64,000 nt of DNA from RUG100 sp050953405 (GTDB taxonomy: Bacteria > Bacillota > Clostridia > Peptostreptococcales > Anaerovoracaceae): the NCBI GenBank assembly GCA_050953405.1, contig JBMNMP010000001.1:682001-746000 (forward strand). Direction: 5' to 3'. The notes beneath the pieces are model-generated. The model did not search any database. It had not been told where the DNA came from and saw only the letters and a list, made by a program, of their open reading frames with translations. Every line of letters begins with the position of its first letter. Position 1 is the first letter of the stretch. Position numbers and translations under genes: made by a program. Shown piece after piece: positions 1 to 8,325 of this stretch.

Positions 1-145
1 CGGGACAGAGCGGCAGCATCTGCCAGTAACTCTGGCGGGCGCGTGCCAGCTGATCTATGAATTCTTCTGCTTCTCTGGAAAAACATCCTATACCGTACGG
101 CGACGGCAGGGAGAACACCGGCAGCAGTATTCCTCTTTTTCTCAT
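1..145 (-). CDS. malQ: 4-alpha-glucanotransferase, N-terminal part (cut by window edge)
   Basis: Amylomaltase transfers glucan segments between maltodextrins and glucose in the cytoplasm. Only the first 48 codons lie in the window. They read MRKRGILLPVFSLPSPYGIG and continue with a segment ending WQMLPL, the start of the GH77 fold (family pattern: GILL..SLPS.YGIG....F...L.......WQ.LPL). The start ATG is at 145-143 with GAAGG/GAGGAT purine runs upstream. It diverges from pgi, so the 115-base gap holds both promoters. Assignment rests on the N-terminal motif alone, which is distinctive. Confidence 0.85.
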   Translation of the reverse strand, partial: MRKRGILLPVFSLPSPYGIGCFSREAEEFIDQLARARQSYWQMLPLCP

Positions 146-192
146 CTGTATATCCTCGATTCCTTCTGTTTAGCTTTTAAGTATATCATAAA

Positions 193-221
193 TGGACTTT
201 GCCTGCAGATTATATTATAAT
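193..221 (+). promoter_or_regulatory. promoter of pgi
   Basis: TGGACT (193-198), a 17-base spacer and a perfect TATAAT (216-221) lie 40 bases before the pgi start codon. Confidence 0.6.
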
Positions 222-260
222 TAATAGCCAGGGGAGAGGCAGGAAAGGTGAGGTATCGAA

Positions 261-1496
261 ATGAATATTAAGGTTGAACTAAAGAACACCGGTCTGGATG
301 CGGCGAAGGTGTCTGCCAGGAGAAAGGAAGCCGAAACTGCGCTCGACAGGCTGTGGTCCGGGGAGCTCGATTTCACCGGATGGGTCAGGGATCCTTTTGA
401 TTTCAGTGATCACAAGATCGATGAACTGCTGGAGATCGCTGCCCGCATCAGGAGCAGCAGCGATTATTTTCTGGTCCTCGGAGTCGGCGGCTCCTTCATG
501 GGGGCCAAGGCTGTCTGCGACCTGCTGGCCGAAAAAAATGCGGGGACCAGAGTCATTTTTGCCGGATATAATTTCAGCGGCAGATATATCAGAGAAATAC
601 TGGATCAGATCGAAGGACACGAGGTCTCCATCTGTGTGGTCTCCAAGTCGGGGAGCACCACGGAGACGCTCTCGGCTTATGGTATTTTCAAGCAGTGGAT
701 GATCGACAGATACGGCCGCGAAGAAACAGCCAGGAGAACGTTTGTGGTCACCGAGCACAGGTCTAATTACCTATTTGATGAAGCTACTGCCGAAGGTTGT
801 ACGATCTTCGACCTGGCGCTGGATATCGGCGGCCGTTACTCGGTGCTCACTCCGGTCGGCCTGCTGCCGATCGCGGTGGCCGGCATAGATATCAGGGCGA
901 TGATGGATGGCGCCCGCGGTGTCGCCAGCAAGGAAGCTTACAGAGGACAGGGACTCGACTACGCTATCAGCAGACAACTGTTCTATGAGGCGGGCAAGAG
1001 GATCGAGGTCTTCGAGTTCTTTGACCCGTACTTTGCTTACTTTGGCGAATGGCTGAAGCAGCTGTTCGGCGAGAGCGAGGGCAAAGACGGCAAGGGACTG
1101 TTCCCGGCTTCACTGATGTTCTCGCGCGATCTGCACTCCATGGGTCAGTTCCTGCAGCAGGGAACGGACAGCTTCCTGGAGACCATGATCACGGTCTCTC
1201 AGGCGACGCAGGATATCGATATCCCGGAGATCGCAATGAAGCCCTTTGCCGGCAAGACCATCATGCAGATCAATGAGTGTGCCGAAAAGGGCGTCCTGGC
1301 GGCGCATGTGAAGGCCGGCATTCCGGTAGTCTCCATGAGTCTGCCACGTCTGGATGCGGCGATGATCGGCGAGCTGATGTATTTCTTTGAGACTCAGTGC
1401 GCGATATCCGCGCTGCTGTCGGGAGTCGATCCCTTCAATCAGCCGGGCGTGGAGGATTACAAGCGCGAGATGCGTTCATATATCAGCAAATTGTAG
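261..1496 (+). CDS. pgi: glucose-6-phosphate isomerase
   Basis: Interconverts glucose 6-phosphate and fructose 6-phosphate in the cytoplasm. The 411-residue protein shows the sugar-phosphate isomerase (SIS) fold signatures in order: LGVGGSFMGAKA near residue 72, SKSGSTTET near 128, DIGGRYSVLTPVGLLP near 190, the QGTDSFLET region near 306 and the C-terminal DPFNQPGVEDYK, which carries the catalytic lysine of the family. It is about 40 residues shorter than the usual 450-residue Bacillus type. The ATG follows a GGAAAGGTGAGG purine run. A MATE gene starts 8 bases after the stop, so the two are probably co-transcribed. pfkA lies 2.3 kb away on the other strand. Confidence 0.95.
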   Translation: MNIKVELKNTGLDAAKVSARRKEAETALDRLWSGELDFTGWVRDPFDFSDHKIDELLEIAARIRSSSDYFLVLGVGGSFMGAKAVCDLLAEKNAGTRVIFAGYNFSGRYIREILDQIEGHEVSICVVSKSGSTTETLSAYGIFKQWMIDRYGREETARRTFVVTEHRSNYLFDEATAEGCTIFDLALDIGGRYSVLTPVGLLPIAVAGIDIRAMMDGARGVASKEAYRGQGLDYAISRQLFYEAGKRIEVFEFFDPYFAYFGEWLKQLFGESEGKDGKGLFPASLMFSRDLHSMGQFLQQGTDSFLETMITVSQATQDIDIPEIAMKPFAGKTIMQINECAEKGVLAAHVKAGIPVVSMSLPRLDAAMIGELMYFFETQCAISALLSGVDPFNQPGVEDYKREMRSYISKL

Positions 1497-1504
1497 AGGT
1501 AAGA

Positions 1505-2893
1505 GTGAAAAAGGAGCAAAGAAAAAAACGTGAAATAGATATGCTGCACGGTCCCATGGGGAAGAAGACGCTGATCTTCGCGCTGCCGCTGGCGGTGACC
1601 GGGATCCTGCAGCAGCTTTTTAATGCGGCGGACATCGCGGTGGTCGGGCAGTTTGTCGGCAAGCAGGCCATGGCTGCCGTGGGCAGCAACAGTCCGGTAG
1701 TCGGCATCATGGTCACTTTTTTCATCGGCCTTTCGCTGGGCTCGAATGTGGTCATCTCAAGATTCACCGGGCGCGGCGACAGCGGGGGCATCACCCGCGG
1801 CGTGCACACATCGATAATAATCGCGCTGATATTCGGCTTTTCAATGCTGGCGATAGGAGAGATCGCGGCTGCTCCTCTGCTGGAGCTGCTGGGCGTGCCC
1901 CGCGAGATCATGGCCATGGCCACCAGATATCTGCGCATTTACTGTCTGGGCCTGCCGGTGATCTTTCTCTATAACTTCGAGTCCGCTATTTTCAGGAGTC
2001 AGGGCGACACCAGGACCCCGCTGATATGCCTCACTTTATCGGGGATCATCAACGTGGCGCTTAATCTGTTCTTTGTCATCGTGGTCGGTCTCGATGTGGA
2101 GGGCGTGGCCATAGCCACGGTGATCGCCAACGCGGTAAGCTCCGGCCTGCTCTTCTTCTTCCTCGTGCGCAGCCAGTCGCTGATCCGCGTGCGCCGGGAG
2201 GACTTTCACGTCGCCGGGGGAGTGCTGCGCGAGATACTGCGCATCGGTGTCCCCTCGGGACTGCAGAGCACGGTCTTCTCGCTCTCGAATCTGTGCATCC
2301 AGTCGGCTATCAACAGCCTCGGTTCGGATGTGATCGCGGCTTCGGCGGCGGCTTTCAACATCGAGATATTTGCTTACTATATCATCAACTCCTTCGGCCA
2401 GGCGACCACCACCTTCGTGGGACAGAACTACGGCGCTTACAACTTTGAACGCTGCAGGAAGGCGACCCGGATATGTTTCCTGCAGGACATCATTCTCACT
2501 GCTGTCATCTCCTTTACGATACTGGCCTTCGGCGGGCCGCTGCTGCACCTGTTCAACGGGGACCCCACGGTCATCGCTGTCGGCTTTATCAGGCTGAAGT
2601 ATATCCTGACGGCGGAAGTGATCAACGTGGTCATCGAGATCATGTCGGGCTGCATGCGCGGCTATGGATATTCGCTGGTGCCCGCGGTAGTCTCGCTGGT
2701 GGGCATCTGCGGCGTCAGGATCACATGGGTGTATACGATATTCCAGCAGTCACCGACATTTGAGACCCTGGTCACCGCTTATCCGGTCAGCTGGGCAGTG
2801 ACTGCGGTGGTCACCACCATCGGCTACCTGATCCTCAAAAAGCAGAAACTGATACCGTATTTCGAACAGCGGCAAAAAAACGAAGCTAAATGA
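1505..2893 (+). CDS. MATE family multidrug/toxin exporter
   Basis: Twelve-helix MATE carrier, expected to export cationic drugs or metabolites with Na+ or H+ across the cell membrane. The 462-residue protein begins VKKEQRKKREIDMLHGPMGKK, a typical MATE cytoplasmic head, and carries the family signature QQLFNAADIAVVGQFVG in helix 1 and a repeated NSFGQATTTFVGQNYGA in the second half. I chose the GTG at 1505 because AGAGGT stands 6 bases upstream. An earlier in-frame ATG lies inside pgi and lacks support. A close paralogue sits at 62062-63423, but that copy is interrupted by an amber codon. Substrate cannot be read from sequence. Confidence 0.9.
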   Translation: MKKEQRKKREIDMLHGPMGKKTLIFALPLAVTGILQQLFNAADIAVVGQFVGKQAMAAVGSNSPVVGIMVTFFIGLSLGSNVVISRFTGRGDSGGITRGVHTSIIIALIFGFSMLAIGEIAAAPLLELLGVPREIMAMATRYLRIYCLGLPVIFLYNFESAIFRSQGDTRTPLICLTLSGIINVALNLFFVIVVGLDVEGVAIATVIANAVSSGLLFFFLVRSQSLIRVRREDFHVAGGVLREILRIGVPSGLQSTVFSLSNLCIQSAINSLGSDVIAASAAAFNIEIFAYYIINSFGQATTTFVGQNYGAYNFERCRKATRICFLQDIILTAVISFTILAFGGPLLHLFNGDPTVIAVGFIRLKYILTAEVINVVIEIMSGCMRGYGYSLVPAVVSLVGICGVRITWVYTIFQQSPTFETLVTAYPVSWAVTAVVTTIGYLILKKQKLIPYFEQRQKNEAK

Positions 2894-2908
2894 GAATTCC
2901 CTTATATG

Positions 2909-2950
2909 GTAACATTTGTTACATTATATTTCCCGCCCTTGTGCTATATT
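2909..2950 (+). promoter_or_regulatory. GTAAC-N4-GTTAC dyad upstream of a -10 box (HcpR/Crp-Fnr-like site)
   Basis: Perfect inverted repeat GTAAC-ATTT-GTTAC at 2909-2922. A TATATT -10 box lies at 2945-2950, with no convincing -35. If transcription starts about 7 bases after the -10 box (~2957), the dyad centre (2915.5) falls at -41.5, the class II position for Crp/Fnr activators. From memory, a GTAAC-N4-GTTAC site has been proposed for clostridial HcpR; this is not verified here. Confidence 0.55.
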
Positions 2951-2984
2951 TATCTCAAAAGAAAGAGAAAAGGGAGATAACATC

Positions 2985-3653
2985 ATGAAAAGAAAGATCA
3001 TACATATTGACGAAAGTAAGTGCAACGGTTGTGGTATCTGTGCAGATGCCTGTCACGAGGGTGCCATCGGCATGGTGGACGGAAAAGCAAAGCTGCTGCG
3101 GGACGACTACTGCGACGGCCTCGGAGACTGTCTCCCGGCATGCCCCACAGGAGCGATCACGTTTACTGAACGCGAAGCGGCTGCCTACGACGCGGCAGCT
3201 GTAGCCGAGAACAAAAAGAAGAATGCGGCCGCCGGCTCAAATCAGGCTGCCGGTGCGGCTGCGGATCCGGAACCCTCACAGGCTCCGTCTTCACTGCGGA
3301 ACTGGCCGGTGCAGATCAAGCTGGCACCGCTGCAGGCTCCGTACTACCAAGGCGCCGATCTTCTGATTGCTGCGGATTGTACGGCTTATGCATATGCATC
3401 CTTCCATCAGCGTTTCATGAAAAACAGGGTCACCCTGATCGGATGCCCCAAGCTGGATGCGGTCGATTACTCCGAAAAGCTGACAGAGATCATCCGCAGC
3501 AACGATATCAGGAGCGTGACCATACTGCGCATGGAGGTGCCCTGCTGCGGCGGCATCGAGATGGCTGCGAAGAAAGCGCTTCAGGACAGCGGCAAGTTCA
3601 TCCCCTGGCACGTTGTCGTGATCTCCATCGAGGGAGAGATCCTCAGCGAATAG
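2985..3653 (+). CDS. 4Fe-4S dicluster-type ferredoxin protein with extra C-terminal domain
   Basis: Cytoplasmic iron-sulfur electron carrier of 222 residues. The first cluster motif is complete: CNGCGICADAC (Cys13, 16, 19, 23). The second is the variant CDGLGDCLPACP (Cys43, 49, 53), followed by PTGAI. An alanine-rich linker (about 65-105) leads to a C-terminal domain with a LLIAADCTAYAY segment, an IGCPKLD turn and a VPCCGG motif, so more cysteines could bind metal. The family is often found near hybrid-cluster protein genes. The ATG at 2985 follows GGGAGATAAC; an upstream in-frame start lies before the -10 box and was rejected. Likely controlled by the dyad at 2909-2922. Partner unknown. Confidence 0.85.
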   Translation: MKRKIIHIDESKCNGCGICADACHEGAIGMVDGKAKLLRDDYCDGLGDCLPACPTGAITFTEREAAAYDAAAVAENKKKNAAAGSNQAAGAAADPEPSQAPSSLRNWPVQIKLAPLQAPYYQGADLLIAADCTAYAYASFHQRFMKNRVTLIGCPKLDAVDYSEKLTEIIRSNDIRSVTILRMEVPCCGGIEMAAKKALQDSGKFIPWHVVVISIEGEILSE

Positions 3654-3689
3654 GCACAACTGACAATTTAAAATTCCTTAATAAACTGT

Positions 3690-3741
3690 AACACCGGCCT
3701 CAGAGAAAGGACCACGCGGTCCCTGTCTGCAGGTCGGTGTT
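3690..3741. terminator. nested stem-loop between convergent genes
   Basis: AACACCGGCCT (3690-3700) pairs with AGGTCGGTGTT (3731-3741) with one G-U pair. An inner GGACC-ACGC-GGTCC hairpin sits at 3709-3722. It separates the convergent ferredoxin and pfkA genes. No long T run follows on either side, so a terminator role is inferred from position. Confidence 0.45.
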
Positions 3742-3776
3742 CTATGTGCACGACTATTTATATCAGATGCCTGTTC

Positions 3777-4742
3777 CTATATCGAGAGAATGTCTATCAG
3801 CGACAGCAGGTCGAGATCCGGTTCTTTGCGATTCATGTTCACCGCGGTCTCCAGGTCGGTCTCCGTGATCTTGTTGCCTTCGATACCGATAGCCAGATTG
3901 GACTTGCCCGCTTTCAGCAGTCTCACGGCGTGCGATCCCATGCGGGAAGCCATCACGCGGTCCCTGGCTGTCGGCGATCCGCCGCGCTGGATGTATGCCA
4001 GAACGACCGTGCGCACTTCCTGCCCTGTGTTGTTCCTGATGATGGCCGCCAGTTCGTTGATGGGAATATCCACGCCCTCCGCCTTGATGACGATGGTGTG
4101 ATGCTTGCCGCGCGACACCCCGTCGGTGATCTTCTTGCACACCGCATTGATATCGGTAGTCAGTTCCGGTATCAGGATCGCATCGGCACCGCCGCCGATT
4201 CCCGAATAGATGGCGATGTCGCCGCAGTTGCGGCCCATGACTTCTATGATAGATGTGCGCTCGTGCGAGGAACTGGTGTCCCGTATGTTGCCGATGGCCT
4301 GGAGCACGGTATTCACTGCGGTGTCAAAGCCGATAGTGCGGTCCGTGTAAGCCATGTCGTTGTCTATGGTGCCCGGAAGACCGATGACGTTGATGCCCTG
4401 TTTGGTCAGCGCCAGTGCCCCGCGGTAAGTGCCGTCTCCGCCGCAGGCGATCAGTCCGTCGATACCGTGGCGGCGCAGGTTGTCAGCCGCTTTGAGCTGT
4501 CCCTCAAGGGTCTTGAATTCTTCGTTGCGCGCGGTCTTCAGTATGGTACCTCCGCGCTGGATGATATCGCCTACGCTCTTGAGATCCATCTCGCAGAAGG
4601 TCTCGTCAAGGAGACCCTCATATCCGCGTTCGATGCCGACGACTTCTATCTGGTTGTATATCGCTGTTCTGACCACTGCGCGGATGGCTGCGTTCATGCC
4701 CGGCGCATCCCCGCCGCTGGTCAATACTCCTATTCTGTTCAA
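3777..4742 (-). CDS. pfkA: ATP-dependent 6-phosphofructokinase
   Basis: Phosphorylates fructose 6-phosphate to the 1,6-bisphosphate, the committed glycolytic step, in the cytoplasm. At 321 residues it matches the 319-320 of E. coli and Geobacillus enzymes. Motifs: GGDAPGMNAAIR at residue 10, GGDGTYRGA, PGTIDNDMAYTDRTIGFDTA (a glycine where PPi-dependent enzymes have lysine, hence ATP-type), MGRNCGDIA and IQRGGSPTARDR. I chose the TTG at 4742 because GGGGGAGGTG lies just upstream and it gives the family N-terminus; a longer reading frame from 4817 adds 25 non-homologous residues. A TATAAT box on this strand sits at 4783-4788, so it has its own promoter. Confidence 0.95.
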   Translation of the reverse strand: MNRIGVLTSGGDAPGMNAAIRAVVRTAIYNQIEVVGIERGYEGLLDETFCEMDLKSVGDIIQRGGTILKTARNEEFKTLEGQLKAADNLRRHGIDGLIACGGDGTYRGALALTKQGINVIGLPGTIDNDMAYTDRTIGFDTAVNTVLQAIGNIRDTSSSHERTSIIEVMGRNCGDIAIYSGIGGGADAILIPELTTDINAVCKKITDGVSRGKHHTIVIKAEGVDIPINELAAIIRNNTGQEVRTVVLAYIQRGGSPTARDRVMASRMGSHAVRLLKAGKSNLAIGIEGNKITETDLETAVNMNRKEPDLDLLSLIDILSI

Positions 4743-4801
4743 AAGTTTACACCTCCCCCGATGTTTGTGCTTATTCCTTCTCATTATATCATAGATGAGG
4801 T

Positions 4802-4830
4802 GAAAATAAAGAAGCACCGGTCTCCGGTGC
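4802..4830 (-). terminator. intrinsic terminator after the SSS symporter gene
   Basis: Perfect stem GCACCGG (4814-4820), TCT loop, CCGGTGC (4824-4830). On the minus strand it is followed by TTCTTTATTTT. Confidence 0.75.
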
Positions 4831-4859
4831 CTCTGCTGTCCTGTTTGAATAAATCTCCT

Positions 4860-6431
4860 TTAAGGCCTGTCCTGCTCGTCGTCCAGAGATGTCTTTGCGT
4901 GTACCTGGATGGTGGTGTCGTAGCAGGCAAACTTTTCGTCCAGATTTCCGGGGATCGTGCTCTGGGTCAGCAGGCTGACTACGGGTACGATCACCAGTGA
5001 AAGGACCATGGCGAACACGCCTGAGAACAGGGAGTTCTGGAACATGAATCCTGCGAATCCTCCCGGCATCGGCAGGATCCCCAGTGAGATCAGCAGCTGG
5101 ATGATCATGAGCACAGTTCCGAAAACATAGCTGACGCCGACGGCCGCCTTAGTCGTCTTCTTCCAGTAAAGGCCAAAGAGGAACGGCGCCAGGAAAGCTC
5201 CTGCCAGAGCGCCCCACGATATTCCCATCAGCTGGGCGATGAAGGTCACATGCGATTTGGCCTGAATGATCGCGATCACCGCGGAGATGAGGATGAAGAA
5301 AGCCACGAAGAAGCGCATGATGTGCATCTTGTTGTCTTCGTTCAGCTTTTGTTTTGTCAGTGGTGATATGAAGTCCAGGGTCAGGGTGGAGCTGGAAGTC
5401 AGCACCAGTGACGACAGCGTCGACATGGAAGCCGAGAGCACCAGGATGAGCACGATGCCGATGAGGATGTCCGGCAGATTCGACAGCATGCTGGGCACGA
5501 TGGTATCAAAGCCCTCTTTGTCCACTGTCGCCTGATCGGTGAACAGACGGCCAAAGCCGCCCATGAAGTAGCAGCCGCCGGCTACAATGAGGGCGAATGC
5601 GGTCGAGATTATGGTTCCCTTCTTGATGGATCCTTCGTTCTTGATGGCGTAGAATTTGGCCACCATCTGCGGCAGTCCCCAGGTGCCCAGTGAAGTCAGC
5701 AGGACTACGAACAGCAGGTAGAGCGGATGCGGTCCCAGGAAGGAAACATAGGCTCCGGTGAAGGTGTCCGCGGTCTTGATGTCGCCCATGGCTGCAAGGG
5801 AACCCATGAAACCGCCGTGTACGTTGAGTACGGCAGCGATCACAGCGCAGATACCGAAGAGCATGATGATCCCCTGGATAAAGTCGTTGATAGCCGTCGC
5901 CAGGTAACCGCCCAGGATCACATATACCGCGGTCAGTGCCGCCATGACGATGACGCACACCGCGTAGTCGACGTCAAAGGCCATGCGGAAAAGACGCGAA
6001 AGGCCGTTAAACAGGGAAGCCGTGTAGGGGATCAGGAAGATGAAGGTGATGAAAGAAGCCCAGATCTTCAGATTCCTGGAATCGTATCTTTGACCGAAAT
6101 ACTCAGGCATGGTCCTCGATCCGAGGTGCTGAGTCATTATCCGGGTGCGCCTTCCCAGTATCGTCCATGCCAGCAGCGAACCGATGAAGGCGTTGCCGAG
6201 GCCGATCCAGGTGGAAGCTACTCCAAAGTTCCATCCGAACTGTCCCGCGTAGCCAACGAATATAACAGCTGAAAAATATGATGTTCCAAAGGCGAATGCC
6301 GTCAGCCATGGTCCGACCGAGCGGCCCCCGAGCACGAACCCATTGACATCGGTGCTGGATTTTCTGCACTTGACACCTATGGTGATCATTACTGCGAAGA
6401 AAAGCGCCAGCAATATCAGCTTGATAACCAT
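4860..6431 (-). CDS. sodium:solute symporter (SSS family)
   Basis: Membrane carrier of 523 residues with 13 likely helices that brings in an organic solute with Na+. The N-terminus reads VNGFVLGGRSVGPWLTAFAFGTSYFSA, the SSS helix-1/2 signature (GGR...W.TAF..G..YFSA), followed by FGWNFG and RYDSRNLK-type loops as in PutP/PanF relatives. The substrate is not fixed by sequence; proline, pantothenate or a carboxylate are the usual choices. The C-terminal tail is hydrophilic and ends SLDDEQDRP. The gene stands alone, with a promoter at 6493-6521 and a terminator at 4802-4830. AGGAGG-type spacing is weak (GGGAGGAATTTTAA before the ATG). Confidence 0.88.
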   Translation of the reverse strand: MVIKLILLALFFAVMITIGVKCRKSSTDVNGFVLGGRSVGPWLTAFAFGTSYFSAVIFVGYAGQFGWNFGVASTWIGLGNAFIGSLLAWTILGRRTRIMTQHLGSRTMPEYFGQRYDSRNLKIWASFITFIFLIPYTASLFNGLSRLFRMAFDVDYAVCVIVMAALTAVYVILGGYLATAINDFIQGIIMLFGICAVIAAVLNVHGGFMGSLAAMGDIKTADTFTGAYVSFLGPHPLYLLFVVLLTSLGTWGLPQMVAKFYAIKNEGSIKKGTIISTAFALIVAGGCYFMGGFGRLFTDQATVDKEGFDTIVPSMLSNLPDILIGIVLILVLSASMSTLSSLVLTSSSTLTLDFISPLTKQKLNEDNKMHIMRFFVAFFILISAVIAIIQAKSHVTFIAQLMGISWGALAGAFLAPFLFGLYWKKTTKAAVGVSYVFGTVLMIIQLLISLGILPMPGGFAGFMFQNSLFSGVFAMVLSLVIVPVVSLLTQSTIPGNLDEKFACYDTTIQVHAKTSLDDEQDRP

Positions 6432-6492
6432 TTAAAATTCCTCCCGTGTGTGAATTGCTGCGGCTCCTGTGTAAGCCAGAGCCACATCTTCC

Positions 6493-6521
6493 ATTTTCAC
6501 ACAAAGAAGGAAATATGTCAA
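6493..6521 (-). promoter_or_regulatory. promoter of the SSS symporter
   Basis: On the minus strand a perfect TTGACA (6521-6516), 17-base spacer and GAAAAT (6498-6493) lie 62 bases before the start codon. Confidence 0.55.
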
Positions 6522-6543
6522 TTGAAGTTAGTACTTACCACAA

Positions 6544-6927
6544 CTATGCGAACCGGGAACCGAACTCCCTGGCTGCCTCCAGATTTTCATCCACTTCCTT
6601 GCTCTTGCTGTAGAAAGTTTCCCCTTCGACGGGTACTCCTCTGGCCCGGAGACCCTTTTCCATCTGAGAAAAGGCGCGCCTGCTGGTCATCGAAGTTGAA
6701 AAGAGGACCACCTTGCCGACTTTGCCGGGATCGAGGGAGGCGATGAATTTTTTCATTCTGCCGCTGATCCTGCCTGCATATACCGCCGCTCCGAGATAGA
6801 GAACATCCACCTCACCGCCGAGGGCTGTGGGTATGGATTCTGCGCTGCATCCGGCGCCTTCGGCTATGGCCTCGGCTATCGCTTTGGTATTTCCGCCTCT
6901 TGAATAATATCTCACTGCTGTATTCAT
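6544..6927 (-). CDS. flavodoxin-like protein
   Basis: Small FMN-binding fold protein of 127 residues, likely an electron carrier or flavoprotein subunit. The phosphate-binding loop reads YYSRGGNTKAIAEAIAEG (family: T/S-x-T/R-G-N-T), followed by VDVLYLGAAVYAGRISGRMKKFI, the segment that contacts the flavin ring, and VVLFSTS. It is shorter than classical flavodoxins (about 140-150). The ATG has an ideal AGGAGG 7 bases upstream. It diverges from another flavodoxin-fold gene at 7025. No partner oxidoreductase is adjacent, so the redox partner is unknown. Confidence 0.85.
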   Translation of the reverse strand: MNTAVRYYSRGGNTKAIAEAIAEGAGCSAESIPTALGGEVDVLYLGAAVYAGRISGRMKKFIASLDPGKVGKVVLFSTSMTSRRAFSQMEKGLRARGVPVEGETFYSKSKEVDENLEAAREFGSRFA

Positions 6928-7024
6928 GGTATACCTCCTAAATCTGTTCGGGTATCTATATAACAGAGTCTACACCCGCCAATTTTTGTTTGTCAAGCTC
7001 CGGCGGCAGTGATAAAATGACTGC

Positions 7025-7630
7025 ATGGAAGTGTGTATTTTATTCGCAAGCCCGAGAAAGAACGGGAACACGGCGCAGCTGCTGTCGCCGGTCAGAGAAG
7101 AAATAAAGGATCAGGATTCAGATTTCAGAGAACTGGATCTATATGATATGGATCTGCGCCCCTGCCTGGCGTGCCGTGCCTGCCAGCGGAACTGGTCGAT
7201 GTTCGGCTGCCCGCAGGAGGACGATATGCAGCAGGTGTATGACGCCATCATGAGCAGCGACCTGATCCTCCTGGCTTCCCCGATATACTCATGGTACTGT
7301 ACGCCGCCGCTGAAGTGCGTGCTCGACCGCATGGTATATGGAATGAACAAATATTACGGGGATCAGAAGGGACCTTCACTATGGGCCGGCAAATGCCTCG
7401 CCGTGCTCACGACATGCGGCTATCCGCCGGAAAAGGGAGCGGATCTTTTCGAAGAGGGCATCAGGCGGTACTGCCGTCATTCACAGTTGAATTACCTGGG
7501 TATGCATGTCGAGCGTCATCTCGGCTATGATACCGTGTTCATGGACAGGGGGAAAGCTGCCAGAGCGATGGCTTTCGCCGACAAGATCCTGACCGCCTGC
7601 CGCACAGCGGGAAAAGGGGTGCAGGATTGA
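7025..7630 (+). CDS. flavodoxin-family NAD(P)H-dependent oxidoreductase (iron-sulfur flavoprotein-like)
   Basis: Flavodoxin-fold reductase of 201 residues. The FMN loop ASPRKNGNTAQLL is at residue 9, and a cysteine set CLACRACQRNWSMFGC lies near 47-62, as in clostridial iron-sulfur flavoproteins and multimeric flavodoxins. LLASPIYSWYCTPPLKCVLDR forms the flavin-contact strand. The protein could bind an extra cluster, but the spacing is not the full C-x2-C-x2-C-x5-C set. Its stop overlaps the TTG start of the next gene by 4 bases, so the two are translationally coupled. Confidence 0.85.
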   Translation: MEVCILFASPRKNGNTAQLLSPVREEIKDQDSDFRELDLYDMDLRPCLACRACQRNWSMFGCPQEDDMQQVYDAIMSSDLILLASPIYSWYCTPPLKCVLDRMVYGMNKYYGDQKGPSLWAGKCLAVLTTCGYPPEKGADLFEEGIRRYCRHSQLNYLGMHVERHLGYDTVFMDRGKAARAMAFADKILTACRTAGKGVQD

Positions 7631-8325
7631 AAAAACGATTCAGCAGTAAAAAATTCACCCTCAGGCTCCTGGTGTATGTCGGCGGGATAGTTGTCCTCGC
7701 GCTGGGTATAGATATGAACACCAAGGCCCTGCTGGGCGTGTCTCCTGTGATCTCCATAGCTTATAATATCTCGGTGATCACCGGCATCAAACTCGGAATC
7801 ATGACATTCATATATTACGGTGTGCTGATACTGATCCAGCTGGCTATGCGGGGGAGGGATTTTCCGCCGCATCAGTTCATGCAGATACTGATGAGCTTTG
7901 GCACCAGCTTTTTCATACAGATATTCGATGATATCCTGCCGGTCGGGGAGACCTGGCTGCAAAAGGGGATCATGCTGGCGGCGGCCATCGTGATCACCGG
8001 CATCGGAGCCTCACTGACGGTGGGCATGCATACCATTCCCAATCCCGCGGACGGGCTGGCCAGTATCATCGGCATGAAGCTGGGCAGGAACTTCGGCTTT
8101 GGCAAGAACGTTCTCGACCTCAGCTGCATCGGTGTGGCCCTTGCCATAGGTTTGATATTCGAACACAGCCTGCTGGGAATCAGCGTGGGCACTGTGATCG
8201 CCATGATTTTCACCGGACGGGTCATCGCGCTGGTACAGAAGACGACGGACCGGATCTACAGGGCTGTCAGTGAAGACGACCCACTGTACGGAAAGAAGGA
8301 GAACAATGAAGATAAGAAGAGCTAG
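7627..8325 (+). CDS. YczE/YitT-type integral membrane protein
   Basis: Membrane protein of 232 residues with about five or six helices. The pattern LGIDMNTKALLGVSPVISIAYNIS near the N-terminus and GMHTIPNPADGLASIIG in the middle match the YczE/YyaS group of the YitT superfamily, whose biochemical role is not established. The start is TTG at 7627, inside the stop of the previous gene. The hydrophilic C-terminal tail (after about 205) overlaps the start of the GNAT gene. Forms a three-gene operon with the flavoprotein before and the acetyltransferase after it. Confidence 0.8.
   Translation: MKKRFSSKKFTLRLLVYVGGIVVLALGIDMNTKALLGVSPVISIAYNISVITGIKLGIMTFIYYGVLILIQLAMRGRDFPPHQFMQILMSFGTSFFIQIFDDILPVGETWLQKGIMLAAAIVITGIGASLTVGMHTIPNPADGLASIIGMKLGRNFGFGKNVLDLSCIGVALAIGLIFEHSLLGISVGTVIAMIFTGRVIALVQKTTDRIYRAVSEDDPLYGKKENNEDKKS

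Noticed and set aside
3744..5000. 418-codon open frame on the plus strand over pfkA
   Set aside because: Antisense to pfkA, whose motifs and ribosome site are unambiguous; the plus frame has no recognisable domain.
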